Under the pieces are notes generated by a model. It saw only the letters and a program-made list of their open reading frames with translations, made no database searches and was not told the DNA's origin. A program made the translations under genes and the position numbers. Source: Terriglobia bacterium (GTDB lineage: Bacteria; Acidobacteriota; Terriglobia; Bryobacterales; Bryobacteraceae). Taken from it: DNA of 64,000 bases. The stretch spans positions 62,001 to 126,000 of the forward strand of contig JAIQFI010000012.1 of assembly GCA_020073345.1 (NCBI GenBank), read 5' to 3'. Below are positions 7,534-15,548 of this stretch, in pieces (position 1 is the first letter of the stretch; each line of letters starts with the position of its first letter).

Positions 7534-8768
7534 CCCCTGACAATCCCACGATACTTAGGCTGCTCGTAACCCGGAAATACGCTCGCGACCTGCGCATTCC
7601 CCAGGTGGCGCACTGCCAGTTCCCCGAGAACATCGCGAAAATCGGTGGTGAGCTGGAGATCCCGTTGCTCGTAGAGCTGCTCCGGCTCGAGGCCCGGCCA
7701 CTCGCCAAGCACCTTGCCTCCGCGGATGCCGCCGCCGAATGCGAACATGACGTTGGCATGGCCATGATCGGTGCCGCGTGAGCCATTTTCGCGCGCGGTG
7801 CGCCCGAACTCACTCATCGTCACAACGCTGACATCGGCCATCTTGTCACCTAGGTCCTGGTAGAAGGCTGCTAGCGCGCTTCCGAACTGCCCCAGCAGAT
7901 TCGCGAGTTGTCCCTGAGTGGGCCGCGCACCCACTTCGTTGAAGTGCGTATCCCAGCCGCGCATTTCAGCAAACGCCACTTCCAGCCCGACATCGGACTT
8001 GATCAGCCGGGCGATTTGCATCAGGTCCTGGCCCAGGGCGGAATTTGGATATTGCACGTCCCCCGCAGGCGCGTACGGCTGCTTCTGGATCGACTGCATT
8101 AGCTTGACTGCCTCGAATGTCTCGCGCCCGGCGCCGTTCAGGACCTGGTCCAGAGTGTTTTCGTACATGCTCTCGAACGTGCCCGCGCCGCGTGTGTCGC
8201 GGATCTGGAAATCATTCAGGTTGGCGATGGCCACGGCTTCGTTCTGCCCACGCATCGCACGCGGCAGCGTCGTACCAAGGCTGACAGCGCGCACAGGGGA
8301 TGAATCTTTCTGGGACGGCAGAGCGCGGTTCAGCCATCCGTCAGCCGTCGCTTTCCGGCCAGGCGTCCCGGATTCCATATAGTCCTGCGCGTCGAAGTGC
8401 GAGCGAGTGGGATCGGGCGAGCCGACCGCGTGCACAATGGCCAGGTGACCGGCATCGTAGATCGGCTTGAGCGGCGCCAGGGCCGGATGCAATCCGAAGA
8501 AGCCGTCGAGATCGACAGCGGAGTTCTCGGTCCGGTCCGGTTTGGGGATCGCTAGGTTCGGGCGCAAGGCGTAGTACTGCTTCTCGCCGAACGGGACCAC
8601 CATGTTGAGCCCGTCGACAGCGCCGCGCTGGAAAATCGCGACCAGAATCTTCTTACGAGGGCTGGGTGCATCCGCCGCATACAACGCGCGCGACAACCAG
8701 GCCGGTGCGGTACCCACTCCAAACATCCCTAGCGCCGAACTCTTTAGAAACAATCGTCGGGACGTCAT
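7530..8768 (-). CDS. DUF1501 family protein (TAT-type exported)
   Basis: A 412-residue DUF1501 protein, a family related to sulfatases and alkaline phosphatases. Family patterns visible include MVVPFGEKQYYALRPNL, GLHPALAPLKPIYDAG, and DVSVVTMSEFGRTARENGSRGTDHGHAN, whose His and Asp residues resemble metal ligands. The N-terminus MTSRRLFLKSSALGMFG looks like a twin-arginine-type signal with an SRR core. The ATG at 8768 is chosen over an 85-codon upstream extension because the signal peptide begins there and AGAGGAG lies 6-7 bases upstream. It is translationally coupled to the DUF1800 gene, whose stop is 2 bases before this ATG. The substrate is unknown. Confidence 0.85.
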   Translation of the reverse strand: MTSRRLFLKSSALGMFGVGTAPAWLSRALYAADAPSPRKKILVAIFQRGAVDGLNMVVPFGEKQYYALRPNLAIPKPDRTENSAVDLDGFFGLHPALAPLKPIYDAGHLAIVHAVGSPDPTRSHFDAQDYMESGTPGRKATADGWLNRALPSQKDSSPVRAVSLGTTLPRAMRGQNEAVAIANLNDFQIRDTRGAGTFESMYENTLDQVLNGAGRETFEAVKLMQSIQKQPYAPAGDVQYPNSALGQDLMQIARLIKSDVGLEVAFAEMRGWDTHFNEVGARPTQGQLANLLGQFGSALAAFYQDLGDKMADVSVVTMSEFGRTARENGSRGTDHGHANVMFAFGGGIRGGKVLGEWPGLEPEQLYEQRDLQLTTDFRDVLGELAVRHLGNAQVASVFPGYEQPKYRGIVRG

Positions 8769-8770
8769 GA

Positions 8771-10468
8771 CTATCTCCTCTGGAAATCTGGCGATCCAAG
8801 AACCAGGCCAGCGATGAGCGCGGGGGTGGGCTCGCGTTGCGCCAGCGCTTTCTCGATGGAATCGAGAGTTTGCCTGGCAGGCTCGTGAAATAGTAGCTGT
8901 CGAGCTACGTTTGTAACGCTGTTTTCGAATGTGTTGGCGTCCACTTTGGACCCGGGCACGCGATTGTCCGCCAGCGCCAGCGCGAAGTTCATGCGGGCGA
9001 GGAGCGCCGCGGAGTTGACCCACTCGGAATTCGCACTGGGATACCCGGTCGGCTCAATCTTGCGATACAGCGGCTCGCCCAGTTTCGCGATCTGCGTGGC
9101 GAGCGGGATCGCGAAGTCCACTTGCGCATCTGTCGCGCGGACAGCGCTCACAATCAGCTCGAGCGGCGTCTTGACCTTGGCTCGAAACGCGCCCTCGGAG
9201 AAGAACTCCTTCGAATCGAGCATGGCCGACATCACCGCGCGGATGTCGCCGTCGGTGTCGTGAAAGGTCTTCGCCATGCGATCGAGCAACATAGGCGGTG
9301 GATCGTCGGCCACGAACTTCTTCGCGAGCTTAGTGGAGATAAAACGCGCCGTCGAAGGATGCCGCGACAGTATATCGAGCACCTTTTCTGCGTCTTCCTT
9401 GCCGCCGCCCGCGGGGATCTTCACGCCCAGCACGATTTTCTCGCCCTTGTCGTGAACGCGGTCGTTGTAGATAAACTCGCCGCCGCGATTCGGCTGGCTG
9501 ATGGTCCACCCGGTGAAACAGCGCGCCACTTCGACAATGTCCTTCTGCGTGTATCCGCCGTCGACGCCCAGCGTGTGTAGCTCCATCAGCTCGCGCGCGT
9601 AGTTTTCGTTCAAGCCGCGAGCCTGCTTGGCTTTTTGTTTCGCAAACCTACGCTCGGGGATTCGATCCGGCGAAACGCTTTGCCAATTGTCGAGATAGAA
9701 CAGCATGGCCGGGCTTTCCGCCGTGGCTTCCAGCAAATCGCGGAATTTACTGAACACGTGCGGGCGGATCGCATCGCGCTCGTACGTGGCAATCAGGATC
9801 CGATCCGCGCCCTTGTCCATGTAGACGTTGAAGTGGTTGAACCAGAAGTCGGCCATCTGCTCTTCGAGCTGCCGGTTGCCGTAAATTGCACGATACAGCT
9901 TGGCTTCGTTCAGATCGTAGGGGAGCACCTGTTGGGGCGTCCGGTCGGCAACGAGTTTGCGGCGCTCAACGGGATCGCTCGTAGCCAGAACCTGCTGGCG
10001 CATGGCTTGCTGAAGCGGATCGCCCCCCTTGCCTTGTTTGTCCTTTACATCGCCCTTGGCTTCTTGTTTGGCTCGCAGACGTTGGGTCTGGAGTTCGACA
10101 CGCGCGCGAGCCTCTGGATCTTTCGGAAGCGGCAGCAATCCTTGGCTCATGGCTCGGATTAGCTGCGGCGGGGGATACTCGGCCGCGATCTGCTCCGGGC
10201 TCATGCGTAGCGAGTCTAACGGCTTCAGCCGCTCGGCAAGCTCCGAGTTTTCGGCGATGCGCTCGGGATGAAGTTGCTGGTCGACCCACTTCTTTACGCC
10301 CATTTTCCGGACGGCTTCGACGTCGCCGGGGCGGGGGCCAAACGTCAACCGGTTTAGAGCGTGGAGGATCTCCTGGTCTTTGTTGAGCGGCTTCTCGAAC
10401 TGGCTGTAGTCGGTGCTATAGGCGGCCAGAACAGCGACCGCTAAAAGCACGATCCCGTACTTCTTCAT
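8771..10468 (-). CDS. DUF1800 family secreted protein
   Basis: A 565-residue DUF1800 protein. The N-terminus has a signal-like hydrophobic segment (MKKYGIVLLAVAVLAAYS), followed by the family opening ILHALNRLTFGPRPGDVEAVRKMGVKKWVDQQL, LRDLLEATAESPAMLFYLDNWQS near residue 245, and NENYARELMELHTLGVDGGYTQKDI with RCFTGWTI near 290-320. The ATG at 10468 is preferred to the one 12 codons upstream because AGAGG sits 5 bases before it and the signal peptide starts there. DUF1800 and DUF1501 proteins are usually encoded together, as here, and probably act as a pair outside the cytoplasm. Their biochemical role is not established. Confidence 0.85.
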   Translation of the reverse strand: MKKYGIVLLAVAVLAAYSTDYSQFEKPLNKDQEILHALNRLTFGPRPGDVEAVRKMGVKKWVDQQLHPERIAENSELAERLKPLDSLRMSPEQIAAEYPPPQLIRAMSQGLLPLPKDPEARARVELQTQRLRAKQEAKGDVKDKQGKGGDPLQQAMRQQVLATSDPVERRKLVADRTPQQVLPYDLNEAKLYRAIYGNRQLEEQMADFWFNHFNVYMDKGADRILIATYERDAIRPHVFSKFRDLLEATAESPAMLFYLDNWQSVSPDRIPERRFAKQKAKQARGLNENYARELMELHTLGVDGGYTQKDIVEVARCFTGWTISQPNRGGEFIYNDRVHDKGEKIVLGVKIPAGGGKEDAEKVLDILSRHPSTARFISTKLAKKFVADDPPPMLLDRMAKTFHDTDGDIRAVMSAMLDSKEFFSEGAFRAKVKTPLELIVSAVRATDAQVDFAIPLATQIAKLGEPLYRKIEPTGYPSANSEWVNSAALLARMNFALALADNRVPGSKVDANTFENSVTNVARQLLFHEPARQTLDSIEKALAQREPTPALIAGLVLGSPDFQRR

Positions 10469-10600
10469 GATGCCTCTGCTACTAATAACGCCGGAAGCGG
10501 CCAAGAGTTGTACACCTGCGACGTGTACAATGGCCGCTGACTTCTCTAGTTCGGTTTGTATCTTGTTCGATATGCAGGTGTTTAGAAAACGGAGATGGGC

Positions 10601-11164
10601 ATGAAGATCTTGACTGGGATCGCTGCTTTGGTGCTGATGACATGGCTCGGTTCGCTGGCGGTTGGAGCGGACAATGATGCGTTAAGGGTCCAGGACCGTA
10701 TTCAGATCGAGGATCTAATGTGGCGGTATGCTCGAGCCTTGGACACGGAAAACGCCGAAGCCTACGCCGCCAGGTATACGCCCGATGGACAATTCGGCGC
10801 CGGCGAAAATGCGATCAAGGGGCGCGAGGCGCTGAAGAAGATGATCAATGATTTTAAGCAACGCACCGCTGAAAACGAAGCGAAAACCAAGGAGAAGAGG
10901 CCGGCCCTGTACCACATGCTGACCAACCACTCCATTGAGTTTGTCGATAAGGATCACGCGCGTGTTAACGCTTACTACATCACAGTATCCGCTTCTGGAG
11001 GTGCCAACGTGCCGGCTCGTGTCGCCGCTGCCGGACGCGAAGTGGACGAGCTCGTGCGCGTGAACGGGCAGTGGCTCATTAAGGTTCGCGACGTCGCACC
11101 GAAAGACTGCCTCTGCGACGGGTTACGGGGCTGCCCGACTGATCCTCAAGGTGCCATGATGTAG
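10601..11164 (+). CDS. secreted NTF2-like (SnoaL-type) protein
   Basis: A 187-residue protein with signal peptide MKILTGIAALVLMTWLGSLAVGA and a SnoaL-like NTF2-fold domain: RIQIEDLMWRYARALDTENAEAYAARYTPDGQF is the typical first-helix and strand pattern, and NHSIEFVDKDHARVNAYYI the central strands. The family includes small-molecule isomerases, dehydratases and simple binding proteins, so activity is unclear. A Cys pair near the end (DCLCDG) could form a disulfide. The start at 10601 fits GGAG six bases upstream better than ATG 10595. It is divergent from the DUF1800 gene. Confidence 0.75.
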   Translation: MKILTGIAALVLMTWLGSLAVGADNDALRVQDRIQIEDLMWRYARALDTENAEAYAARYTPDGQFGAGENAIKGREALKKMINDFKQRTAENEAKTKEKRPALYHMLTNHSIEFVDKDHARVNAYYITVSASGGANVPARVAAAGREVDELVRVNGQWLIKVRDVAPKDCLCDGLRGCPTDPQGAMM

Positions 11165-11176
11165 GCAGCGGAAAAA

Positions 11177-11791
11177 ATGCGACAGCTTGCCCTCTTGTTT
11201 CTCCTGACGGCGGCCGCATTTTGCCAAACGTCTCAAGTCCCGTATGGCCTGGACACCGACGGGCCCGGGCCAACCTTCACAAACGACAATACAAGTCTTT
11301 CGTACGCGCGCTCTTACTCGTCGATTCGGAAGGTGGACTTCCGAAACATCAAAATCCCCTTCTTTGACAAGGCAAGCTTCTCTCTCAAGAACGGGCACTA
11401 CAAGCATGACGAACCCGGTGAACATTGGTCGATCGACTTGGATTCGGTCTATTACCTCAGCACATCCTCGTCATCCAAGGGAAGTTCCGCACTCGTCCTG
11501 TACTCATGGTCCGCAGCAGGAGGCAGCTCTAGCCAGGGGGGGATCGCTGAGGTTCTCACCGTTTCGGACGGCCAGCTTCGATCCGTACAAAAGATCGACT
11601 GGGACACCCACTTCCAAGCAGGTGAACCCACGGATTCATTCGACCCTGGTACGAACACGCTTGTGATTCGCTCGGCTCACTACATCCCTGGAGACGCCCA
11701 CTGTTGCGTCTCAGCGATGGATGTCGTCACCTTCCGATGGGACGGCACTCGCTTTGTCCAATCCAGCATTCAGACCGAACTTTCGGAATAG
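11177..11791 (+). CDS. secreted hypothetical protein
   Basis: A 204-residue protein I do not recognise. MRQLALLFLLTAAAFCQ is a clear signal peptide ending just before a Cys, so it could be a lipoprotein or cleaved after the Cys. The mature part is rich in Ser, Gly and aromatic residues with alternating beta pattern (SYARSYSSIRKVDFRNIKIP, SALVLYSWSA, DVVTFRWDGTRFV), suggesting an all-beta extracellular protein. It follows the NTF2-like gene by 12 bases and may share its transcript. Confidence 0.6.
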   Translation: MRQLALLFLLTAAAFCQTSQVPYGLDTDGPGPTFTNDNTSLSYARSYSSIRKVDFRNIKIPFFDKASFSLKNGHYKHDEPGEHWSIDLDSVYYLSTSSSSKGSSALVLYSWSAAGGSSSQGGIAEVLTVSDGQLRSVQKIDWDTHFQAGEPTDSFDPGTNTLVIRSAHYIPGDAHCCVSAMDVVTFRWDGTRFVQSSIQTELSE

Positions 11792-11861
11792 CAAGAGAGA
11801 AGGAAAGAAGCTTCCTCATTGACCATCTAGCTCAAGCGCGATGGTGTCCGATCGCGCCGGT

Positions 11862-12986
11862 TCAGGAAACGCCTAGCTGCGCGGCGGTACGCAGGAAGAA
11901 CCCGTCCGTCATCCCGGCGATGTAGTCGCATACCTGACGGTGCAGGGGCTGCCCGGCCGACTCTTCGCGGTAAGCGGCCGGCATTTGGTCCGGATGTTCC
12001 AGCAGAAGCTCAAATAGAGCTGCGATCTTCGAAACAGAATCGCTTCGCGCCCGCACCAGTGCGGGAGACTCGTACACGCTCTCGCGCAGGAAACGCTTGA
12101 GCTGAGCACTCGTCTTGGCAGCCTCCGGCGTGAATCGAGCGACTCTTTCAGGATGCAGCCTGACGGCATCGACGTCGGTAAGACCGGCGCAAGCCTTAAC
12201 GGTTCCCTCCATCAGTCCAGAAACCAGCCCGTCGATCAGCCCGCGCACCACTTCTTTCAGCCGCACCCTTTCCGACAGTCCCGGGAATTGAAACTCGGTG
12301 GTTTCATACAGCTCGCCGAATCGATCCACGGCAGCTCGGGCTTCCGCGATGTCTACCATGCCGGCGCTGTAGCCATCATCCAGGTCCGCGGTATTGTAAG
12401 CGATCTCATCGCACAAATCGATTAACTGGGCTTCCAGCGGCGGCCGCAAGCCGGGCACATATTCGTCCAGCTCCGGAATCTCGCCGGGCGCGAAATCCCG
12501 AGAGTGCTTCACGATTCCCTCGCGCACTTCGAAAGTCAGGTTCAGCCCCGCAAATCTCGGATAGGGATTCTCGAACGATTCGATAATCCGCAAGGCATGC
12601 AGGTTGTGATCGAACCGTTCACCGAAGCGGCGCATCATGGAATCGAGCTCGGCTTCGCCCGAATGCCCAAAGGGAGGATGACCGATATCGTGCGCGAGTG
12701 ACAACGCTTCCGTAAGATCCTCGTTCAAACCCAGGATCGATGCGACCGTCCGCGCGATTTGCGAAACCTCGATGGTGTGGGTGAGGCGGTTGCGAAAGTG
12801 GTCGGAAAGCCCGGGCGTGAAGACCTGGGTCTTGTTTTCCAGCCTCCGGAATGCCCGCGCGTGAACTACGCGGTCACGATCCCGGCGAAATTCGTTGCGA
12901 TAGGGATGCGCAAGTTCGGGATAGCGGCGGCCGCGGGAGCGCTCCACCGGAAAGTGCAACCGCGCAAGCTCACCGTCCGCAGGCAT
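11862..12986 (-). CDS. dgt: deoxyguanosinetriphosphate triphosphohydrolase-like HD protein
   Basis: A 374-residue HD-superfamily enzyme of the Dgt family, which hydrolyses dGTP or other dNTPs to nucleoside plus triphosphate and so limits dNTP pools. Metal ligands are visible: His in NRLTHTIEVSQIAR near residue 70, the HD pair in SLAHDIGHPPFGHSGE near 97, and Asp in DLCDEIAYNTADLDDG near 190. The opening RRYPELAHPYRNEFRRDRDRVVHARAFRRL is typical of the family's shorter type-2 proteins. It begins 23 bases after the TPR gene at 13010-13732 and is probably cotranscribed with it. Confidence 0.9.
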   Translation of the reverse strand: MPADGELARLHFPVERSRGRRYPELAHPYRNEFRRDRDRVVHARAFRRLENKTQVFTPGLSDHFRNRLTHTIEVSQIARTVASILGLNEDLTEALSLAHDIGHPPFGHSGEAELDSMMRRFGERFDHNLHALRIIESFENPYPRFAGLNLTFEVREGIVKHSRDFAPGEIPELDEYVPGLRPPLEAQLIDLCDEIAYNTADLDDGYSAGMVDIAEARAAVDRFGELYETTEFQFPGLSERVRLKEVVRGLIDGLVSGLMEGTVKACAGLTDVDAVRLHPERVARFTPEAAKTSAQLKRFLRESVYESPALVRARSDSVSKIAALFELLLEHPDQMPAAYREESAGQPLHRQVCDYIAGMTDGFFLRTAAQLGVS

Positions 12987-13009
12987 TTCTATGCGAGCCG
13001 GCCCGCCTG

Positions 13010-13732
13010 TCAGTTGGACTGTGCCGGAGCCTGGCTGGCCGAGATAGCGCCCAGTTCAGCCACCGCGGCGCGGCTTACCGCGGAGCGCGGGCTGGCGCTC
13101 AGCGGCTCCAGCAGCTTGCGCGCCTCGGCTGGATTCTTCTTGGCTACAGTTTGCGCGAGAGCCAGCGTAGCCTGCTCCTTGGAAACAAACACGCTGGGCT
13201 TGTCGATCAGTTGCCGGAGCAACTTTTCGGCCTCGTCGTTCTTGCCCTGAGAATTGTAGATCTGGGCCATCGACAATTTTGCCACCGAGTCATAGGGATC
13301 CGGTGCTTTGTCAAGGACGTCTTTGAAGGTCTTGAGCGCCTCGTCGATCTTGCCTGAATCCGCCTGTGCTGCGGCCACGGCGAGCTGGGCGATGGCACCT
13401 TCCTGGCTTCCCGGATACTTGACGGCCACGTCGGTGAAAGCCGCGATGCGGGCCTTTTCTTTGTCCTCAGCGGTCGGGAAATTCAGGCGTGGAGGCTGCG
13501 GGGCGCCTATGGTCGCATCGTCTATCTGCATGGCCTTGGCGAGCAGGTCCGCCCGCACGGTCGTCTGATGGCTGCGGTACAGCCAGGAGCCTCCGGCGAT
13601 CACAACTACTGCCACTCCGATGAGACCCCAGCGCATGGCCTGGCCCCGATGTTCGGAAAGAAATTCGAATCCGGATCCGACTCCTTGTGCAAACTTGTCG
13701 GTTTTCAGTTCTTTGCGGGTATGACGATCCAT
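13010..13732 (-). CDS. YfgM-like membrane-anchored TPR protein
   Basis: A 240-residue protein with a cytoplasmic charged N-terminus, one transmembrane helix at about 34-52 (WGLIGVAVVVIAGGSWLYR) and a periplasmic TPR-like domain (EGAIAQLAVAAAQADSGKIDEALKTFKDVL, SVAKLSMAQIYNSQGKNDEAEKLLRQLI). This is the layout of the TPR_21/YfgM family; E. coli YfgM binds SecYEG and periplasmic chaperones. Whether this protein does so is inference. It precedes the Dgt-like gene by 23 bases. The final 25 residues are Ala/Ser-rich. Confidence 0.75.
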   Translation of the reverse strand: MDRHTRKELKTDKFAQGVGSGFEFLSEHRGQAMRWGLIGVAVVVIAGGSWLYRSHQTTVRADLLAKAMQIDDATIGAPQPPRLNFPTAEDKEKARIAAFTDVAVKYPGSQEGAIAQLAVAAAQADSGKIDEALKTFKDVLDKAPDPYDSVAKLSMAQIYNSQGKNDEAEKLLRQLIDKPSVFVSKEQATLALAQTVAKKNPAEARKLLEPLSASPRSAVSRAAVAELGAISASQAPAQSN

Positions 13733-13819
13733 TGGAAAACCCCTTGAACAAACGTGGGTAAGCCTCAGTGTATCAGCTTTTGAGGAAACGCCCTGTGCGC
13801 GCCGTACCTGCAGGTCCGG

Positions 13820-14485
13820 TCATGTAGTGGACGTTAAATCGCGGTTGATCGCGAACTTCACCAGGCCGGCTACATCGTGGATGTCCAGCTTGCGCATAAG
13901 ACTCGCGCGGTACGTGTCGATCGTCTTCGGACTCAATTCCAGCCGCGCGGCAATCTCCTTGGCCCGCACGCCCTCGATCAACAGCGAAAACACTTGATAC
14001 TCGCGGGCACTCAGCAGATCCAGAGGGTCATCCGGAGAGTTTTTCTGGTTGGTACTGAAGATCTTGGTGAGCTCCAGCTGCGGGGAAACGTAGATGCTAC
14101 CTTCCAGAACCTGTTCCATCGCTTCCAGCAGCTCGGTGGAAGGAGCCGATTTCAGCAGAAACCCGCTCACGCCGCAGCGGAGAGCTTCCACCACCGTCTT
14201 CCGGTCCCGCCGCACGGATAGGACCACGATTTTGGTGGGCAGATCGGCTTCCCGGACCCGCCGCACAATCTCCATGGTGAACAAATCCGGCAGGTTCAGG
14301 TCCAGCACGGCCAGATCCGGCCGCTGGCTCTCGATCATGCGCAGCGCCGAGGCCCCATCGGCGCACTGGCCCACCACCTGGTATTGGGAATGCACGGCGC
14401 ACAATGCCGCCAGCCCTTCCCTGACCAGCGTGAGGTCGTCGGCCAGCAGTACCGAATAGGTCTTGTGTTCGCGGATGGGGACCAT
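13820..14485 (-). CDS. NarL/FixJ-type response regulator
   Basis: A 221-residue two-domain regulator. The receiver (about 10-125) has the acidic pair in LLADDLTLVREG, the phospho-acceptor Asp in LAVLDLNLPD and the Lys in FLLKSAPS. The LuxR-type helix-turn-helix (about 155-215) reads LLSAREYQVFSLLIEGVRAKEIAARLELSPKTIDTYRASLMRKL. It is expected to bind DNA as a phosphorylated dimer. No histidine kinase is adjacent; the RsbW-like ATPase at 14970-15413 is of the anti-sigma kind. It lies 110 bases downstream of the STAS gene on the same strand. Confidence 0.9.
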   Translation of the reverse strand: MVPIREHKTYSVLLADDLTLVREGLAALCAVHSQYQVVGQCADGASALRMIESQRPDLAVLDLNLPDLFTMEIVRRVREADLPTKIVVLSVRRDRKTVVEALRCGVSGFLLKSAPSTELLEAMEQVLEGSIYVSPQLELTKIFSTNQKNSPDDPLDLLSAREYQVFSLLIEGVRAKEIAARLELSPKTIDTYRASLMRKLDIHDVAGLVKFAINRDLTSTT

Positions 14486-14595
14486 AAGAGTGTTCCTGCG
14501 GCGACCATGCCGGGAATCTCACTACACAGTGAGTCGCTGCCGCTGGAATTCTCCCCGTTTCTTTGCGGTCCGAAGGGATTTAGCGCTGTCCCGGC

Positions 14596-14940
14596 TTAGG
14601 AATAGCTGCGAACCGCCGCCGCCTCGTCCTCAAATACCTCAAATACGGTGTATAGCTTGGTGATCTGGAGGAGATCCTTCACCCGCTTGGTCAGGTTCAA
14701 CAGCTTCACCTGCCCGCCCTGATTGGTCACGGTGGTAAAGCCGGAGACCATTTCCCCGATCCCCGAGCTGTCGATATACGACACTTCGGCCAGGTTGAGC
14801 AAGAGCTTCTTCTTGCCCCCGGCGGCCAAATCCCGAATTGTATCGCGGAAGGTGCTGGCGCCATCGCCCAGCGTGATCCGGCCCACCGCGTCGACTACGG
14901 TCACGTCACCCACCTGTCGGGTGGTCATTTTCACACTCAC
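14596..14940 (-). CDS. STAS-domain anti-sigma factor antagonist (RsbV/SpoIIAA-like)
   Basis: A 114-residue single STAS domain. The conserved motif LAEVSYIDSSGIGEMVSG holds the Ser that partner kinases phosphorylate in SpoIIAA/RsbV proteins. The GTG at 14940 is chosen because AAGGAGG lies six bases before it; the longer frame starting 10 codons upstream lacks such a site. It follows the RsbW-like kinase gene by 29 bases, and the pair should form a partner switch: the kinase phosphorylates this protein, and the unphosphorylated form releases the kinase's target. Confidence 0.9.
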   Translation of the reverse strand: MSVKMTTRQVGDVTVVDAVGRITLGDGASTFRDTIRDLAAGGKKKLLLNLAEVSYIDSSGIGEMVSGFTTVTNQGGQVKLLNLTKRVKDLLQITKLYTVFEVFEDEAAAVRSYS

Positions 14941-14969
14941 GTCTTGCCTCCTTATTGGCTCGCGGATCA

Positions 14970-15413
14970 CTACCCGGCTTTCGCCAGGTACTTCACCATT
15001 CTGACTTCAGTGCCCAGCGGCTCCCGCGGGCGCACCAAAAATTCGTCCATAAACGCGCGCATCATCAGCAATCCCCGGCCGGACTGCCGGAGCAGATTCT
15101 CCTCAGCCAGCGGATCGGGCAGCTTCGATAGGTCGAAGCTTCCGCCTTCGTCTCCCACGATGATCTCTAGCCGGTCCCCCACACGCGAAACCGTCAGGTG
15201 CACTTTCTTACGCGAGTGATAGCGGTTGCCATGCACCACGGCGTTGACCATGCATTCCCGAACAGCGATGCCGATTCTATGCCGGTCGTCTTCATCGAAC
15301 CCCATCGCCGTTGCTAGCCGCAATACAGTTTCTTCCGCCTGATCCACGCTTTCCAGAGTGGATTCGAGCAGTTCCTCGACGGTTTGTGCCGCTACGCGGT
15401 CGTGTTCCGCCAT
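14970..15413 (-). CDS. RsbW/SpoIIAB-like anti-sigma serine kinase
   Basis: A 147-residue HATPase_c_2 protein. The N box is in VRECMVNAVVHGNRYH (about 52-67), the G1 box in IIVGDEGGSFD (about 84-94), and the G2 region in QSGRGLLMMRAFMDEF. It is the size of RsbW, with no sensor or membrane part. It would phosphorylate the STAS protein encoded next and sequester a sigma factor or another target. No SigB-type gene is adjacent, so the target is unknown; the LuxR-type regulator downstream is one possibility. Confidence 0.88.
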   Translation of the reverse strand: MAEHDRVAAQTVEELLESTLESVDQAEETVLRLATAMGFDEDDRHRIGIAVRECMVNAVVHGNRYHSRKKVHLTVSRVGDRLEIIVGDEGGSFDLSKLPDPLAEENLLRQSGRGLLMMRAFMDEFLVRPREPLGTEVRMVKYLAKAG

Positions 15414-15548
15414 AAAACGAGCGGCCGGATGAGCGGGCCACGTCGAATCGTTAAGTTAATCCAGTGACACCAGTAAAGTCAAGCAAGTTCCCGCCCGCTA
15501 CGTTTTTGGCGCTCCGCGTTTCGTTTTCGGAATGATAGTCTAGCAGCC

